A stretch of 64,000 nucleotides of DNA. Origin: Arthrobacter sp. SLBN-122. GTDB lineage: Bacteria; Actinomycetota; Actinomycetes; Actinomycetales; Micrococcaceae. The stretch spans positions 3,968,001-4,032,000 of the forward strand of contig NZ_VFMS01000001.1 of assembly GCF_006715165.1 (NCBI RefSeq), read 5' to 3'. Each line of letters begins with the position of its first letter. Position 1 is the first letter of the stretch. Under the pieces are notes generated by a model. That model was not told the origin of the DNA. It did no database searches and was given only the letters and a program-made list of their open reading frames with translations. Positions 32,379 through 41,580 of this stretch are shown in pieces. Made by a program: the position numbers and the translations under genes.

Positions 32379-34634
32379 ATGGAAGCCCGTCCCTCCACCT
32401 TCCCGGCCCCCAGCCACAGCCCGCCGGGTAAAAGCCGCTTCAGATTTCCCCGCCCACCTTTTGCCGCCCATCTTGGTGCCGACGTACCGGCATCCCTGGT
32501 GGTGTTCCTGGTGGCCCTCCCGCTCTCGCTGGGCATCGCAGCCGCGTCGGGGGCGCCCATCATGGCAGGTCTCATTGCCGCAGCCGTTGGCGGAATCGTG
32601 GCCGGAAGCCTTGGCGGCTCACCGCTGCAGGTGAGCGGACCCGCAGCGGGGCTTACCGTCGTCGTTGCCGGCCTGGTCCAGGAGTTCGGCTGGCAGGTGA
32701 CGTGCGCAATCACCGCGGCCGCCGGCGTCGTGCAACTCCTGTTGGGCATCAGCCGCGTGGGCAGGGCCGCCCTGGCCGTTTCGCCGGTAGTGGTCAAGGC
32801 AATGCTCGCCGGCATCGGCGTCACCATCATCCTGCAGCAGCTCCATGTGCTCCTTGGATCCAAGCCGGCAGGCTCGGCCCTCGAGAACCTCGCGGCACTG
32901 CCGGCAACCATCACCAACCTGGAACTGCATGCCGCCCTGCTGGGACTCGCCGTCGTGGCAATCCTCCTGTGCTGGAAGTTCCTGCCCGCCGCGGTCCGGC
33001 GAATCCCCGGCCCGCTGGCCGCCGTCGCCGCAGGCACCGCGCTGGCCGTGGCCTTTGCCCCCGGCGTTGAGCGCATCTCACTGGACGGCTCGATCTTCGA
33101 TGCCGTCGCCCTCCCGCAACTCCCCGACAGCAACTGGCGCGCCTTCGCCTTTGCCATCCTGACCATGGCCCTGATCGCCAGCATCGAGTCCCTGTTGTCC
33201 GCCGTCGCCGTGGACAAGATGCAAACCGGCCCGCGGACCAGCCTGAACAGGGAGCTCATCGGCCAGGGCACGGCCAACATCGTTTCCGGATCGCTGGGCG
33301 GACTGCCGGTGACGGGCGTTATTGTCCGCAGCGCCACGAATGTTGAGGCGGGCGCGGCCACCCGGGCATCGGCAGTCCTGCACGGTGTGTGGGTCCTGGC
33401 GTTCTCAGCCCTCTTTGCCGGCCTGATCCAGTTGATCCCGCTGGCCGTCCTGGCCGGCCTGCTGGTGGTGATCGGGGGACGCCTGATCAAGGTGGCCGAC
33501 ATCAGGACCAGCCTGCGGACCGGTGACCTCACCATTTACGCAGTGACCCTTGTCTGCGTGGTGTTCCTGAACCTGCTGGAGGGTGTCATGATCGGCCTGG
33601 CCCTCGCCGCTGCCAGTGTGCTGTGGCGCGTCCTGCGGGCCCCCATCAAGGCGCACCGTCCCGCCGCGCCGTCAGCGCCCTGGCGCGTCACCGTAGCAGG
33701 ATCGTGCAGTTTCTTCGCACTGCCAAAGCTTAACGGCGTCCTCCAGTCTGTCCCCGCCGCCGCGGACGTGGTGGTGGAGCTCAACGCCGACTATGTTGAC
33801 CATTCCTTCCGGGAAGCCCTGTTGGCCTGGCAGCTCCAGCACCAGGCCGGGGGCGGGACGGTAAATCTTGAGGAGCACGGCAACACGGTCTTCCGGGACG
33901 CTGCCCACCAGGCTCCCCGGCGCGAGGAGGCCAGCGAACTGCCCCTTCCGCCCCGGAAGGAGCCGCTGCTGCAGGGCGTCAACAAATACCACCGTAGGTT
34001 CGCCCACCAGGTCCGCCCGCTGGTGCACGACCTGGCGGAAGGGCAGAGTCCCGACAGCCTGTTCGTGGCCTGCGTGGATTCCCGCGTCAATCCCAACCTG
34101 ATCACCAGCAGCGGTCCCGGCGACCTGCTCACGCTGCGGAACATCGGCAATGTGGTGTGCGCCGACGGCCAGGACGCCTCGACTGCCTCGGCCCTGTCCT
34201 TCGCCGTCAACGGACTGGGGGTGCGGTCGCTGGTGATTTGCGGGCACTCCAACTGCGGCGCCATGAAGGCGCTGCTCGCAGAAGCCGACGGCGAAGACCA
34301 CGGTTCCCTGGGTGCGGCATTCGGGCAGTGGCTGGACCATGCCCGGCCAAGCTACGCAGAGCTGCTTGCAGGTCATCCGGTGGGCCGGCAGGCGGCCGCA
34401 GCGGGATACAGCCGAGTGGACCAGCTGGCGATGGTCAACGTGGCCGTGCAGTTGGCCAAGCTGCAGAACCATCCGGTGGCGGGCCCGCCGCTGGCTGCGG
34501 GGAAGGTCCAGGCCACCGGCCTCTTTTACGACATTTCCACCGCTCAGGTCCTGCAGATCACCACCACCGGAATCGACAACCTTGACCCCGCCTGCGAGGC
34601 CGCGTTTCAGGTCAAGGCATTCGCGGACCGGTAA
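32379..34634 (+). CDS. SulP family anion permease fused to beta-carbonic anhydrase
   Basis: 751 residues in three parts. Residues ~25-430 are a SulP/SLC26 membrane domain with 10 or more helices (GADVPASLVVFLVALPLSLGI at the start). Residues ~440-510 resemble a STAS domain. Residues ~525-751 are a beta-carbonic anhydrase with zinc ligands in ACVDSRVNP and GHSNCGAMK (CxDSR and HxxC). In such fusions the permease probably carries bicarbonate, coupled to hydration of carbon dioxide. ATG start preceded by AAAGGAAAG. Monocistronic, facing ctaA with a shared terminator. Confidence 0.92.
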   Translation: MEARPSTFPAPSHSPPGKSRFRFPRPPFAAHLGADVPASLVVFLVALPLSLGIAAASGAPIMAGLIAAAVGGIVAGSLGGSPLQVSGPAAGLTVVVAGLVQEFGWQVTCAITAAAGVVQLLLGISRVGRAALAVSPVVVKAMLAGIGVTIILQQLHVLLGSKPAGSALENLAALPATITNLELHAALLGLAVVAILLCWKFLPAAVRRIPGPLAAVAAGTALAVAFAPGVERISLDGSIFDAVALPQLPDSNWRAFAFAILTMALIASIESLLSAVAVDKMQTGPRTSLNRELIGQGTANIVSGSLGGLPVTGVIVRSATNVEAGAATRASAVLHGVWVLAFSALFAGLIQLIPLAVLAGLLVVIGGRLIKVADIRTSLRTGDLTIYAVTLVCVVFLNLLEGVMIGLALAAASVLWRVLRAPIKAHRPAAPSAPWRVTVAGSCSFFALPKLNGVLQSVPAAADVVVELNADYVDHSFREALLAWQLQHQAGGGTVNLEEHGNTVFRDAAHQAPRREEASELPLPPRKEPLLQGVNKYHRRFAHQVRPLVHDLAEGQSPDSLFVACVDSRVNPNLITSSGPGDLLTLRNIGNVVCADGQDASTASALSFAVNGLGVRSLVICGHSNCGAMKALLAEADGEDHGSLGAAFGQWLDHARPSYAELLAGHPVGRQAAAAGYSRVDQLAMVNVAVQLAKLQNHPVAGPPLAAGKVQATGLFYDISTAQVLQITTTGIDNLDPACEAAFQVKAFADR

Positions 34635-34667
34635 GGTCCCGGCCGGCCACCTGAAAGGGCCCGAAAC

Positions 34668-34708
34668 CGGCAGGCGCCCCGGTCCCATCCGGGCCGGGGC
34701 GCCTGCCG
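34668..34708. terminator. Bidirectional terminator between SulP-CA and ctaA
   Basis: Perfect 15-base arms CGGCAGGCGCCCCGG (34668-34682) and CCGGGGCGCCTGCCG (34694-34708), extended by CCC/GGG in the loop. Sits between convergent genes. Confidence 0.8.
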
Positions 34709-34713
34709 CGCAT

Positions 34714-35694
34714 TTATCGGGGAGCGTTCGCCTGCTTCTGCGTCCTGGAGGAGTCCATGGGACTGGAACGGGCGATGTCCCAGGCATTGGTTGACGCCGC
34801 CATCAGCAGGGCGGCGCCGAGCATGTGGGCCGCCACCAGCAGCGCCGGAATGCCGTTGTAGTACTGCGTGAAGCCAATGATGGCCTGAAGCACGGTGACG
34901 CCCAGGAGGGCCAGGACGGCCGTCCGGAAAGGCCCCTTAATGCCACGCCTGAAGACCAGCACCAGGGCCACCAGCGTTCCGGCCGTGACCAGGTACGCCG
35001 GCACGGCATGGATGTGGGAGAACAGATCCCAGTCCAGGTCGTTGCGGGGAGCATCGGCGTCACCGGCATGCGGGCCCGCCCCCGTGACCACCACACCAAG
35101 CATCACGGCGACGGCGGAGAAAAGGGCGACGGCGGCCGTCACCGGGCGCAGGGCAGCGGGCAGGGCGGCGGGCCGGGAGGCAAGGAAGCGGCCGGTCCGT
35201 CCGAAGACCCGGTTGACCAGCAGCGTGGCGAATACCACCAGCGCCATGGAAACCAGGAAGTGCAGCCCAACAACCCATGGGTTGAGGTTGGTGAGGACCG
35301 TGACGCCGCCAATCACCGCCTGGGCGGGGATGCTGGCCAGCAGGCCCAGGGCCAGGAGGAAGAGATCCTTGCGTTCCTTCCGCAGGTTCCACAGGTACAC
35401 CAGCATCAGGGCAGCAACGGCGGCCAGCGCGAACGTCAGGAGTCGGTTACCGAACTCGATGAAGCCGTGGATCCCCATCTCAGGGGTGTTGACCAGCGAA
35501 TCCGTGGTGCACCGGGGCCAGGTGGGGCAGCCGAGGCCTGATGCCGTCAGGCGAACGGCGCCGCCGGTGACCACCAGGAGCGTCTGGCCGATCAGGGACG
35601 CGACGGCGAGGCGGCGGATCCTGGCGTCCACGGTGCGTGGGAGCCGCGATGCCAGGCGGCCGGCGAGCTGGGGGAGGCGTGAAGCCGTGGTCAC
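34714..35694 (-). CDS. ctaA: Haem A synthase
   Basis: 326 residues, eight membrane helices. It oxidises haem O to haem A for aa3-type oxidase, the step after CtaB. Haem-ligating histidines are visible in HGFIEFGNRLLT, VGLHFLVS, FSHIHAVPAYL and AAHMLGAALL, and the CPTWPRC segment is the paired-cysteine loop of the CtaA/COX15 type. The GTG giving MTTASRLPQLAG was chosen; it is seven bases after the stop of the ABC permease, so the three minus-strand genes form an operon. Confidence 0.9.
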   Translation of the reverse strand: MTTASRLPQLAGRLASRLPRTVDARIRRLAVASLIGQTLLVVTGGAVRLTASGLGCPTWPRCTTDSLVNTPEMGIHGFIEFGNRLLTFALAAVAALMLVYLWNLRKERKDLFLLALGLLASIPAQAVIGGVTVLTNLNPWVVGLHFLVSMALVVFATLLVNRVFGRTGRFLASRPAALPAALRPVTAAVALFSAVAVMLGVVVTGAGPHAGDADAPRNDLDWDLFSHIHAVPAYLVTAGTLVALVLVFRRGIKGPFRTAVLALLGVTVLQAIIGFTQYYNGIPALLVAAHMLGAALLMAASTNAWDIARSSPMDSSRTQKQANAPR

Positions 35695-35701
35695 GATTAT
35701 C

Positions 35702-36469
35702 TCAATTCCACTTGAACCAACGGATGGCTGCGGCTCCGGCGATAACCGTCCAGAGCAGCAGGATGAGGGCAGCGCCGCCGTTGACGGCGCCATCCAGGAA
35801 GGCGGCCCGCATTGATTCGCCCAGCGCGCCGGACGGCAGGAAGTGCACAATGGCCTGCGCCGCGGCAGGCAGTCTCTCGGCGGGGATCACGATGCCGCCC
35901 AGTGCGCCGAGGAGGATCCACAGCAGGTTGGTGATGGCCAGCGTGGCCTCCGGCCGGACTGTTCCGGCCACCAGCAGACCCAGCGCAGTGAAAGCCGCCG
36001 CGCCCAGCGCGAGCAGTGCCAGCCCCGGGAGCCAGCCCGCCGCCGTCGGCTGCCATCCCAGCGCCAGGGCTACCAGCCCCACCACCACCACCTGAAGGCA
36101 CAGGACGGCCAGGACCGAAAGGACCTTGCCGGCAATAAGGCCGCCACGGCCCAGCGGCGTGGTCGACAGGAACCGGAGCACGCCGTAGCGGCGGTCGAAG
36201 CCGGTGGCGATGCCCTGGCCGGTGAACGCCGTGGACATCGCGCACAGCGCGAGGATCCCCGGAACCGCCACGTTGATGCGGCTGGAGCCCATCCCGTCCA
36301 GGAAAGGGGTCACCGTCAGGCCGACCAGCGCCAGCAGCGGCAGCACCACTGCAAGGATCAGCTGTTCGCCGTTCCGCAGCATGGTCAGTGCCTCATACTT
36401 GCCCTGCAGCAGGACGCGGCGCAGCAGGGAGGCCGGCTGCTGGATCTCCCGCGTTGCTGCCGTGCTCAT
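35702..36469 (-). CDS. ABC-2 type transporter permease
   Basis: 255 residues, six predicted membrane segments, ABC-2 permease architecture (start QGKYEALTMLRNGEQLILAV, later RFLSTTPLGRGGLIAGKVL, which is the conserved coupling region). Its ATG overlaps the stop of the ATPase gene (ATGA). ABC-2 pairs next to ctaA and sufR are conserved in actinobacteria, including Mycobacterium; the cargo is unknown, and a link to haem or oxidase assembly rests on location only. Confidence 0.87.
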   Translation of the reverse strand: MSTAATREIQQPASLLRRVLLQGKYEALTMLRNGEQLILAVVLPLLALVGLTVTPFLDGMGSSRINVAVPGILALCAMSTAFTGQGIATGFDRRYGVLRFLSTTPLGRGGLIAGKVLSVLAVLCLQVVVVGLVALALGWQPTAAGWLPGLALLALGAAAFTALGLLVAGTVRPEATLAITNLLWILLGALGGIVIPAERLPAAAQAIVHFLPSGALGESMRAAFLDGAVNGGAALILLLWTVIAGAAAIRWFKWN

Positions 36470-37434
36470 CGGATGTCCTTTCCTGAAATGTCCAAAAAGA
36501 CGTCTTCAAGGCTACGCGCCTGGAGGCTCATTGATGCGGGCATGACGCCCTTCGCTTCCCACCACTGGGCCAGCGCGGCGAGGTGGCGCGGGGTCAGGGC
36601 GCCGGTGACGGTGTAGCTTCCGGCGCGGGATTCTGAAACATCCACGCCATCCGGCAGCACCGCGGCCACATCCAGGCCGGCCGGTGCCTCGAACACCAAC
36701 GTCCGGATGTGCTCACCGCCTTGGCCGGCTGCCGGGGTGCGCTGCAGCAACTCCTGCACTGTTCCCTCGGCAACGTTGCGGCCGCCGTCGATGATGTACA
36801 CGTAGTCCGCCAGGCGCTGGGCGTCGTCCATAAGGTGGGTGGTGAGGATGATCCCCATCCCGCTGTCCCGCAACTCGGCGATCAGGTCGAAGACCAGCTG
36901 CCGGGACTGCGGGTCCAGGCCGGCGCTCGGCTCGTCCAGGAAGAGGACTTCCGGCCTGCCGATGAGGGCGGCGGCGAGAGCCAGGCGCTGTTTCTGGCCG
37001 CCGGACAGCCTGCGGACGCTGGTACGGCTGAAGGTGTCGATGCCCAGCCTGCCCACCAGGTCCTCCAGGGGCCACGGGCGGGCATACAGCCCTGCAATGT
37101 GCCGCAGCAGCGGCAGGGGCCTTGCCGACGGCGGGAGGCCACCGTCCTGCAGCATCACACCGACGCGGGAACGCAGGTCAGCGCCTGCCGCCGCAGGGTC
37201 CTGATCCAGCAGTGAGATACTGCCGCCGTTGCGCTTCTGCAGGCCCTGCGCGCATTCGAGTGTGGTGGTCTTTCCGGCGCCGTTCGCGCCCAGGAGCGCG
37301 GTTACCTGTCCACGCTCCGCGATAAGTGAAACGCCGCTGACAACCCTGAGCATCTTTCCGTCCAGGCTGGAAAGGGGGCCAACGTCCTTGATGAGCCCAT
37401 GGATGGACAGGACGGGGGACTGGGGGAATCGCAC
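36466..37434 (-). CDS. ABC transporter ATP-binding protein (partner of the ABC-2 permease)
   Basis: 322 residues. Walker A is LLGANGAGKTTT, signature RLSGGQKQRLALA, Walker B VLFLDEPSAGLDP, then the switch His in ILTTHLMDDA; a ~90-residue C-terminal regulatory part follows, as in CcmA/drug-type ATPases. Two GTG codons are adjacent at 37437 and 37434. The second is chosen because TAGAAT lies exactly six bases upstream, predicting a leaderless mRNA. Divergent from sufR. Confidence 0.9.
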   Translation of the reverse strand: MRFPQSPVLSIHGLIKDVGPLSSLDGKMLRVVSGVSLIAERGQVTALLGANGAGKTTTLECAQGLQKRNGGSISLLDQDPAAAGADLRSRVGVMLQDGGLPPSARPLPLLRHIAGLYARPWPLEDLVGRLGIDTFSRTSVRRLSGGQKQRLALAAALIGRPEVLFLDEPSAGLDPQSRQLVFDLIAELRDSGMGIILTTHLMDDAQRLADYVYIIDGGRNVAEGTVQELLQRTPAAGQGGEHIRTLVFEAPAGLDVAAVLPDGVDVSESRAGSYTVTGALTPRHLAALAQWWEAKGVMPASMSLQARSLEDVFLDISGKDIR

Positions 37435-37440
37435 CACAGT

Positions 37441-37542
37441 ATTCTACGGGATGTAGTATTTCCCGACGTCCGACGTCCGACGCGGTTATGCGGCAGTGGC
37501 AGCCAAGGTCAGCCTGTCCTTACTGGAGTGCGGGACTAAATT
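37441..37542. promoter_or_regulatory. Divergent promoter region of the ABC-2/ctaA operon and sufR
   Basis: Minus-strand -10 TAGAAT at 37441-37446. Next to it lies CGGGA-N9-TCCCG (37447-37465) and then a 7-base tandem CGACGTC, two full copies and a partial (37464-37482). Plus-strand -10 candidate TAAATT at 37537-37542. Either repeat could be an operator, possibly for SufR. Confidence 0.4.
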
Positions 37543-37567
37543 ACGACATGATTGTGTTGTGTATTCC

Positions 37568-38356
37568 ATGATCAACGCTACAGCTGTGCCCGTGGCCGGT
37601 GCCGCGGCATCCAGTCCTGTCGCTGATGCCGACGAGCGGACCCGGGACCGGGTCCTCGCTGCCGTCCTGGAACATGGACCCGTCAGTGCGGCCGAGCTCG
37701 GAGACATGCTGGGGTTCACCCCGGCCGCAGTCCGGCGCCACCTGGACCACCTCTCCCGTGCCGGCGTCATCGAGGTCAAGAAGGTGGCCAAGCCCGGAGC
37801 GGGTGCCGGCCGTCCCGCCCGACGCTACGTCCTCAGCTCCCAGGGCCAGTCCAGCCTGGGCAACGACTACCTGGACATCGCCGCCCTTGCGCTGCAGCAG
37901 CTGCAAAAGATGGCCGGCCCGGATGCCGTGCGCGCCTTCGCCGAGGAGCGTTTTGCGGATATGGAGCGCCGCTACGCACCTGAAATCGAGCAGGCCGGAC
38001 CGGACATCCGGGACCGTGCCAATGCACTCGCAGCCGCCCTGACCCGCGACAACTTCGTGGCCTCCGCCGCGTCCATCGAGGCAAAGGCACCGCTGCCCGC
38101 GGCGCTCTCGAGCGTGCAGCTCTGCCAGGGGCACTGCCCCATCCAGCAGCTGGCGGCCCGCTTCCCGGTGTTCTGCGACGTCGAAACCGAAGTTTTCTCA
38201 AGGCTGGTGGGCGTTGACGTCCGACGCCTCTCCACCCTGGCGCGCGGTGGCCACGTCTGCACCACCCACATTCCTACAGGCAGGCTGTCTGCCAAGCCGG
38301 TCACTGCGCCGGCCGCAGCCCCCGCCAGCCTGGACGAAGTAACCAACCATCAGTAA
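37568..38356 (+). CDS. sufR: Fe-S cluster sensing repressor, SufR type
   Basis: 262 residues. A winged helix occupies residues ~25-90 ([30 protein letters not shown] in pieces). The C-terminal part has four cysteines spaced C-x3-C-x12-C-x27-C (CQGHC, then VFCDV, then HVCTTH), fitting a [4Fe-4S] or [2Fe-2S] sensor like mycobacterial SufR (Rv1460). It lies 11 bases before sufB and should repress the suf operon when clusters are sufficient. The ATG lacks a clear ribosome site; a GTG three codons earlier is possible. Confidence 0.88.
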   Translation: MINATAVPVAGAAASSPVADADERTRDRVLAAVLEHGPVSAAELGDMLGFTPAAVRRHLDHLSRAGVIEVKKVAKPGAGAGRPARRYVLSSQGQSSLGNDYLDIAALALQQLQKMAGPDAVRAFAEERFADMERRYAPEIEQAGPDIRDRANALAAALTRDNFVASAASIEAKAPLPAALSSVQLCQGHCPIQQLAARFPVFCDVETEVFSRLVGVDVRRLSTLARGGHVCTTHIPTGRLSAKPVTAPAAAPASLDEVTNHQ

Positions 38357-38367
38357 GAAAGGCCGTG

Positions 38368-39831
38368 ATGACGGACCAACTATCAGAGAAAGCAGTAGCC
38401 GAAAACACTGTGATCTCGGAGATTCTGGAAAAGAATCCCGAGCTCCACGGCATCGGCAACTACGAGTACGGGTGGGCTGACAAGAACGACGTCGGCGCCA
38501 ACGCACGCCGTGGGCTCAGCGAAGAAGTCGTCCGGGACATTTCGGCCAAGAAGAGCGAGCCGGAGTGGATGCTTGACCTGCGCCTCAAGGGCCTGAAGTA
38601 CTTCGACCGCAAGCCCATGCCCACCTGGGGTGCGGACCTGTCGGGCATCGACTTCGACAACATCAAGTACTTCGTCCGTTCCACCGAGAAGCAGGCTGCC
38701 TCCTGGGACGACCTCCCCGAGGACATCAAGAACACCTACGACAAGCTGGGCATCCCGGAGGCCGAGAAGCAGCGCCTGGTTTCCGGCGTCGCCGCCCAGT
38801 ACGAGTCCGAGGTTGTCTACCACCAGCTGCGCGAGGACCTTGAGCGGCAGGGCGTCATCTTCCTGGACACCGACACCGCGTTGAAGGAACATCCGGAGAT
38901 CTTCCAGGAGTACTTCGGCACCGTCATCCCCGTGGGCGACAACAAGTTCGCCTCGCTGAACACCTCTGTCTGGTCCGGCGGCTCCTTTGTCTATGTTCCC
39001 AAGGGCGTCCACGTGGACATCCCCCTGCAGGCATACTTCCGCATCAACACCGAAAACATGGGCCAGTTCGAGCGGACCCTGATCATCGCGGACGAGGATT
39101 CCTACGTCCACTACATTGAGGGCTGCACGGCTCCCATTTACACGTCGGATTCCCTGCACTCCGCAGTGGTGGAAATCATCGTGAAGAAGGGCGCCCGGGT
39201 CCGGTACACCACTATCCAGAACTGGTCCAACAACGTGTACAACCTGGTGACCAAGCGTGCCATCTGCGAAGAAGGCGCCACCATGGAATGGGTCGACGGC
39301 AACATCGGCTCCAAGGTCACCATGAAGTACCCGGCCGTGTACCTGGTGGGCGAGCACGCCAAGGGCGAGACCCTGTCCATCGCGTTCGCCGGCGAAGGCC
39401 AGCACCAGGACACCGGCTCCAAGATGGTGCACATTGCGCCGAACACCAAGAGCTCGATCATCTCCAAGTCCGTGGCCCGCGGCGGCGGACGCGCAGCATA
39501 CCGCGGCCTGGTCCAGGTCCGTGAAGGCGCCAAGCACTCCGCCAACACCGTCCGCTGTGACGCGCTGCTCGTAGACACCATCAGCCGCTCGGACACCTAC
39601 CCGTACATCGACATCCGTGAGGACGACGTTGTGATGGGCCATGAGGCAACTGTTTCCCGGGTCAGCGAAGAGCAGCTCTTCTACCTGATGTCCCGCGGCA
39701 TGCGCGAAGACGAAGCCATGGCGATGATCGTGCGCGGCTTCATCGAGCCGATTGCCCGCGAGCTCCCCATGGAGTACGCACTTGAGCTGAACCGCCTCAT
39801 TGAACTGCAGATGGAAGGGTCCGTCGGATAA
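38368..39831 (+). CDS. sufB: Fe-S cluster scaffold subunit SufB
   Basis: 487 residues, typical. SufB is the core scaffold of the SufBC2D complex that builds Fe-S clusters. The beta-helix core is visible from [20 protein letters not shown] to ASSIS-type repeats, with conserved [19 protein letters not shown] and the C-terminal [27 protein letters not shown] in pieces. AAGAAAGG precedes the ATG by a good distance; the GTG one codon earlier is less well placed. sufD begins two bases after the stop. Confidence 0.97.
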   Translation: MTDQLSEKAVAENTVISEILEKNPELHGIGNYEYGWADKNDVGANARRGLSEEVVRDISAKKSEPEWMLDLRLKGLKYFDRKPMPTWGADLSGIDFDNIKYFVRSTEKQAASWDDLPEDIKNTYDKLGIPEAEKQRLVSGVAAQYESEVVYHQLREDLERQGVIFLDTDTALKEHPEIFQEYFGTVIPVGDNKFASLNTSVWSGGSFVYVPKGVHVDIPLQAYFRINTENMGQFERTLIIADEDSYVHYIEGCTAPIYTSDSLHSAVVEIIVKKGARVRYTTIQNWSNNVYNLVTKRAICEEGATMEWVDGNIGSKVTMKYPAVYLVGEHAKGETLSIAFAGEGQHQDTGSKMVHIAPNTKSSIISKSVARGGGRAAYRGLVQVREGAKHSANTVRCDALLVDTISRSDTYPYIDIREDDVVMGHEATVSRVSEEQLFYLMSRGMREDEAMAMIVRGFIEPIARELPMEYALELNRLIELQMEGSVG

Positions 39832-39833
39832 CG

Positions 39834-41117
39834 ATGACTGAAATCACTACCGAAAAGGCACGCATCGGCGCGCCCTCAGCCCAGCCGTTCATCGACGGCT
39901 TCACCGAAGAAGGCGAGAGCCTCTCGCCGATCAACGCCAACGGCAAGGCCCCGCTTGCGGGCGCTTCAGCCAAGAGCCACTCCCACGGCGGCGGCGTCGG
40001 CGTACCGGACAGCTCACGCGCCGGCCGGCTGACGTCCTACAAGCTCGCTGACTTCAAGCCGCTCACCGGCATGGAGGAGGACTGGCGTTTCACCCCGCTC
40101 AAGCGCCTCCGCGGCCTGCATTCCGAGGTCCTGTCCGGCGCGGCGCCCACCGTGATCGTCAAGGGCCCGGAAGGCGTCGTTGTCGAGGGCGTCGGCCGCG
40201 ACGACCAGCGGATCGGTACCGCCGGCATCCCCGAGGACCGCGTCTCCGCCAACGCCTGGGAGAATTTCGCCCAGGCGACCGTGGTGACCATCCCCGCGGA
40301 GTTCGAAGCGTTGACGGAGATCACCATCGACGTCGAAGGCACGTCCCTGGACGCCGCCGCCCAGCACCTGGTGATCGTCGCCGAAAAGTTCTCCAAGGCT
40401 GTTGTGGTCCTGAACCACAAGGGCTCCGCCGTGGTTTCGGAAAACGTTGAAATCATCGTCGAAGACGGTGCCAACCTCACGGTTGTCTCGCTCCAGGAAT
40501 GGAACGACGACGCTGTCCACGCCTCCTCCCAGCAGGCAAAGATCGGCCGTGACGCCAAACTCAAGCACGTCATGGTGAGCCTTGGCGGGGACCTGGTGCG
40601 CGTCACGCCGTCGGCCCGCTTCACTGCCCCCGGTGGCGAGGCCGAACTGTTCGGCCTGTACTTCGCCGACGCCGGCCAGCACCTTGAGCAGCGTCTCTTC
40701 GTGGACCACGCGGTACCCAACTGCAAGTCCAACGTCCTCTACAAGGGTGCCCTGCAGGGCCGCAACGCCCACGCTGTCTGGGTTGGTGACGTCCTGATCC
40801 GCAAGGAAGCAGAAGGCACCGACACTTACGAGGCCAACCGCAACCTGCTGCTCACCGACGGTGCCCGCGCCGACTCGGTGCCCAACCTCGAAATCGAGAC
40901 AGGGCTCATCGAGGGTGCAGGCCACGCCAGCGCCACCGGCCGGATGGATGACGAGCACCTGTTCTACCTGATGGCCCGCGGCATCCCCGAGGATGTTGCC
41001 CGCCGACTGGTGGTCCGGGGCTTCCTGAACGAAATCATCCAGCAGATCAAGGTCCCCTCCATCGAGGAGCGGTTGACCGAGGCTGTTGAGCACGAACTCG
41101 CACTGACGGACAACTAG
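39834..41117 (+). CDS. sufD: Fe-S cluster assembly subunit SufD
   Basis: 427 residues. SufD pairs with SufB in the SufBC2D scaffold. The N-terminal ~80 residues are Gly/Ser-rich and variable; the conserved core includes EDWRFTPLKRLRG, then FADAGQHLEQRLFVDHAVPNCKSNVLYKG in pieces and the C-terminal DDEHLFYLMARGIPEDVARRLVVRGF. Starts two bases after sufB. A Rieske protein gene is inserted between it and sufC. Confidence 0.95.
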   Translation: MTEITTEKARIGAPSAQPFIDGFTEEGESLSPINANGKAPLAGASAKSHSHGGGVGVPDSSRAGRLTSYKLADFKPLTGMEEDWRFTPLKRLRGLHSEVLSGAAPTVIVKGPEGVVVEGVGRDDQRIGTAGIPEDRVSANAWENFAQATVVTIPAEFEALTEITIDVEGTSLDAAAQHLVIVAEKFSKAVVVLNHKGSAVVSENVEIIVEDGANLTVVSLQEWNDDAVHASSQQAKIGRDAKLKHVMVSLGGDLVRVTPSARFTAPGGEAELFGLYFADAGQHLEQRLFVDHAVPNCKSNVLYKGALQGRNAHAVWVGDVLIRKEAEGTDTYEANRNLLLTDGARADSVPNLEIETGLIEGAGHASATGRMDDEHLFYLMARGIPEDVARRLVVRGFLNEIIQQIKVPSIEERLTEAVEHELALTDN

Positions 41118-41140
41118 AAGCTACGGAGCACGGTTTTCAG

Positions 41141-41500
41141 ATGACTGACCAGCCAAAGGGCGAGCTTGTCTGCAAGGTGGACGAAATCCAGGTGAAGCAG
41201 GCGCTGCGGATCCTGATCGACGACTACCCTGTGGCGATCGTCAAGGATTCCATGGGGGAGATCCACGCGATCGGCGACACCTGCTCACACGCGGACATTT
41301 CACTGTCCGAAGGTGACGTGGATGGCTGCACCATCGAGTGCTGGGGCCATGGCTCGCAGTTCGACCTCCGCAGCGGCCAGCCGCTGCAGCTGCCCGCCTA
41401 CGATCCCGTCCCGGTATTCGCCGTCGAGATCGCAGGCGATGAGGTCTACGTGGATGTCACCAACGTCCTCAACGGCGCCGAAGCTCCGAACTTCAGCTAG
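41141..41500 (+). CDS. Rieske [2Fe-2S] ferredoxin of the suf operon
   Basis: 119 residues. The Rieske ligands are CSH (in GDTCSHADISL) and CWGH (in IECWGHGSQFDLRSG), with cysteine and histidine in each half, as in NirD/dioxygenase-type ferredoxins. It is often mis-named a phenylpropionate dioxygenase ferredoxin. Position between sufD and sufC suggests electron delivery during cluster assembly, for example iron or sulfur reduction; that is inference. CGGAG precedes the ATG. Confidence 0.9.
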   Translation: MTDQPKGELVCKVDEIQVKQALRILIDDYPVAIVKDSMGEIHAIGDTCSHADISLSEGDVDGCTIECWGHGSQFDLRSGQPLQLPAYDPVPVFAVEIAGDEVYVDVTNVLNGAEAPNFS

Positions 41501-41580
41501 CACCACAGAATTACGAACCACACTTCCAGACACAGAGCGCACCGCAGCCGGCAGGCGCGGCGCAGAGGAGAACAAGACAT

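Noticed and set aside
41141..41500. Phenylpropionate/cinnamate dioxygenase ferredoxin as a catabolic gene
   Set aside because: No oxygenase or catabolic neighbours; the gene lies inside the suf operon.
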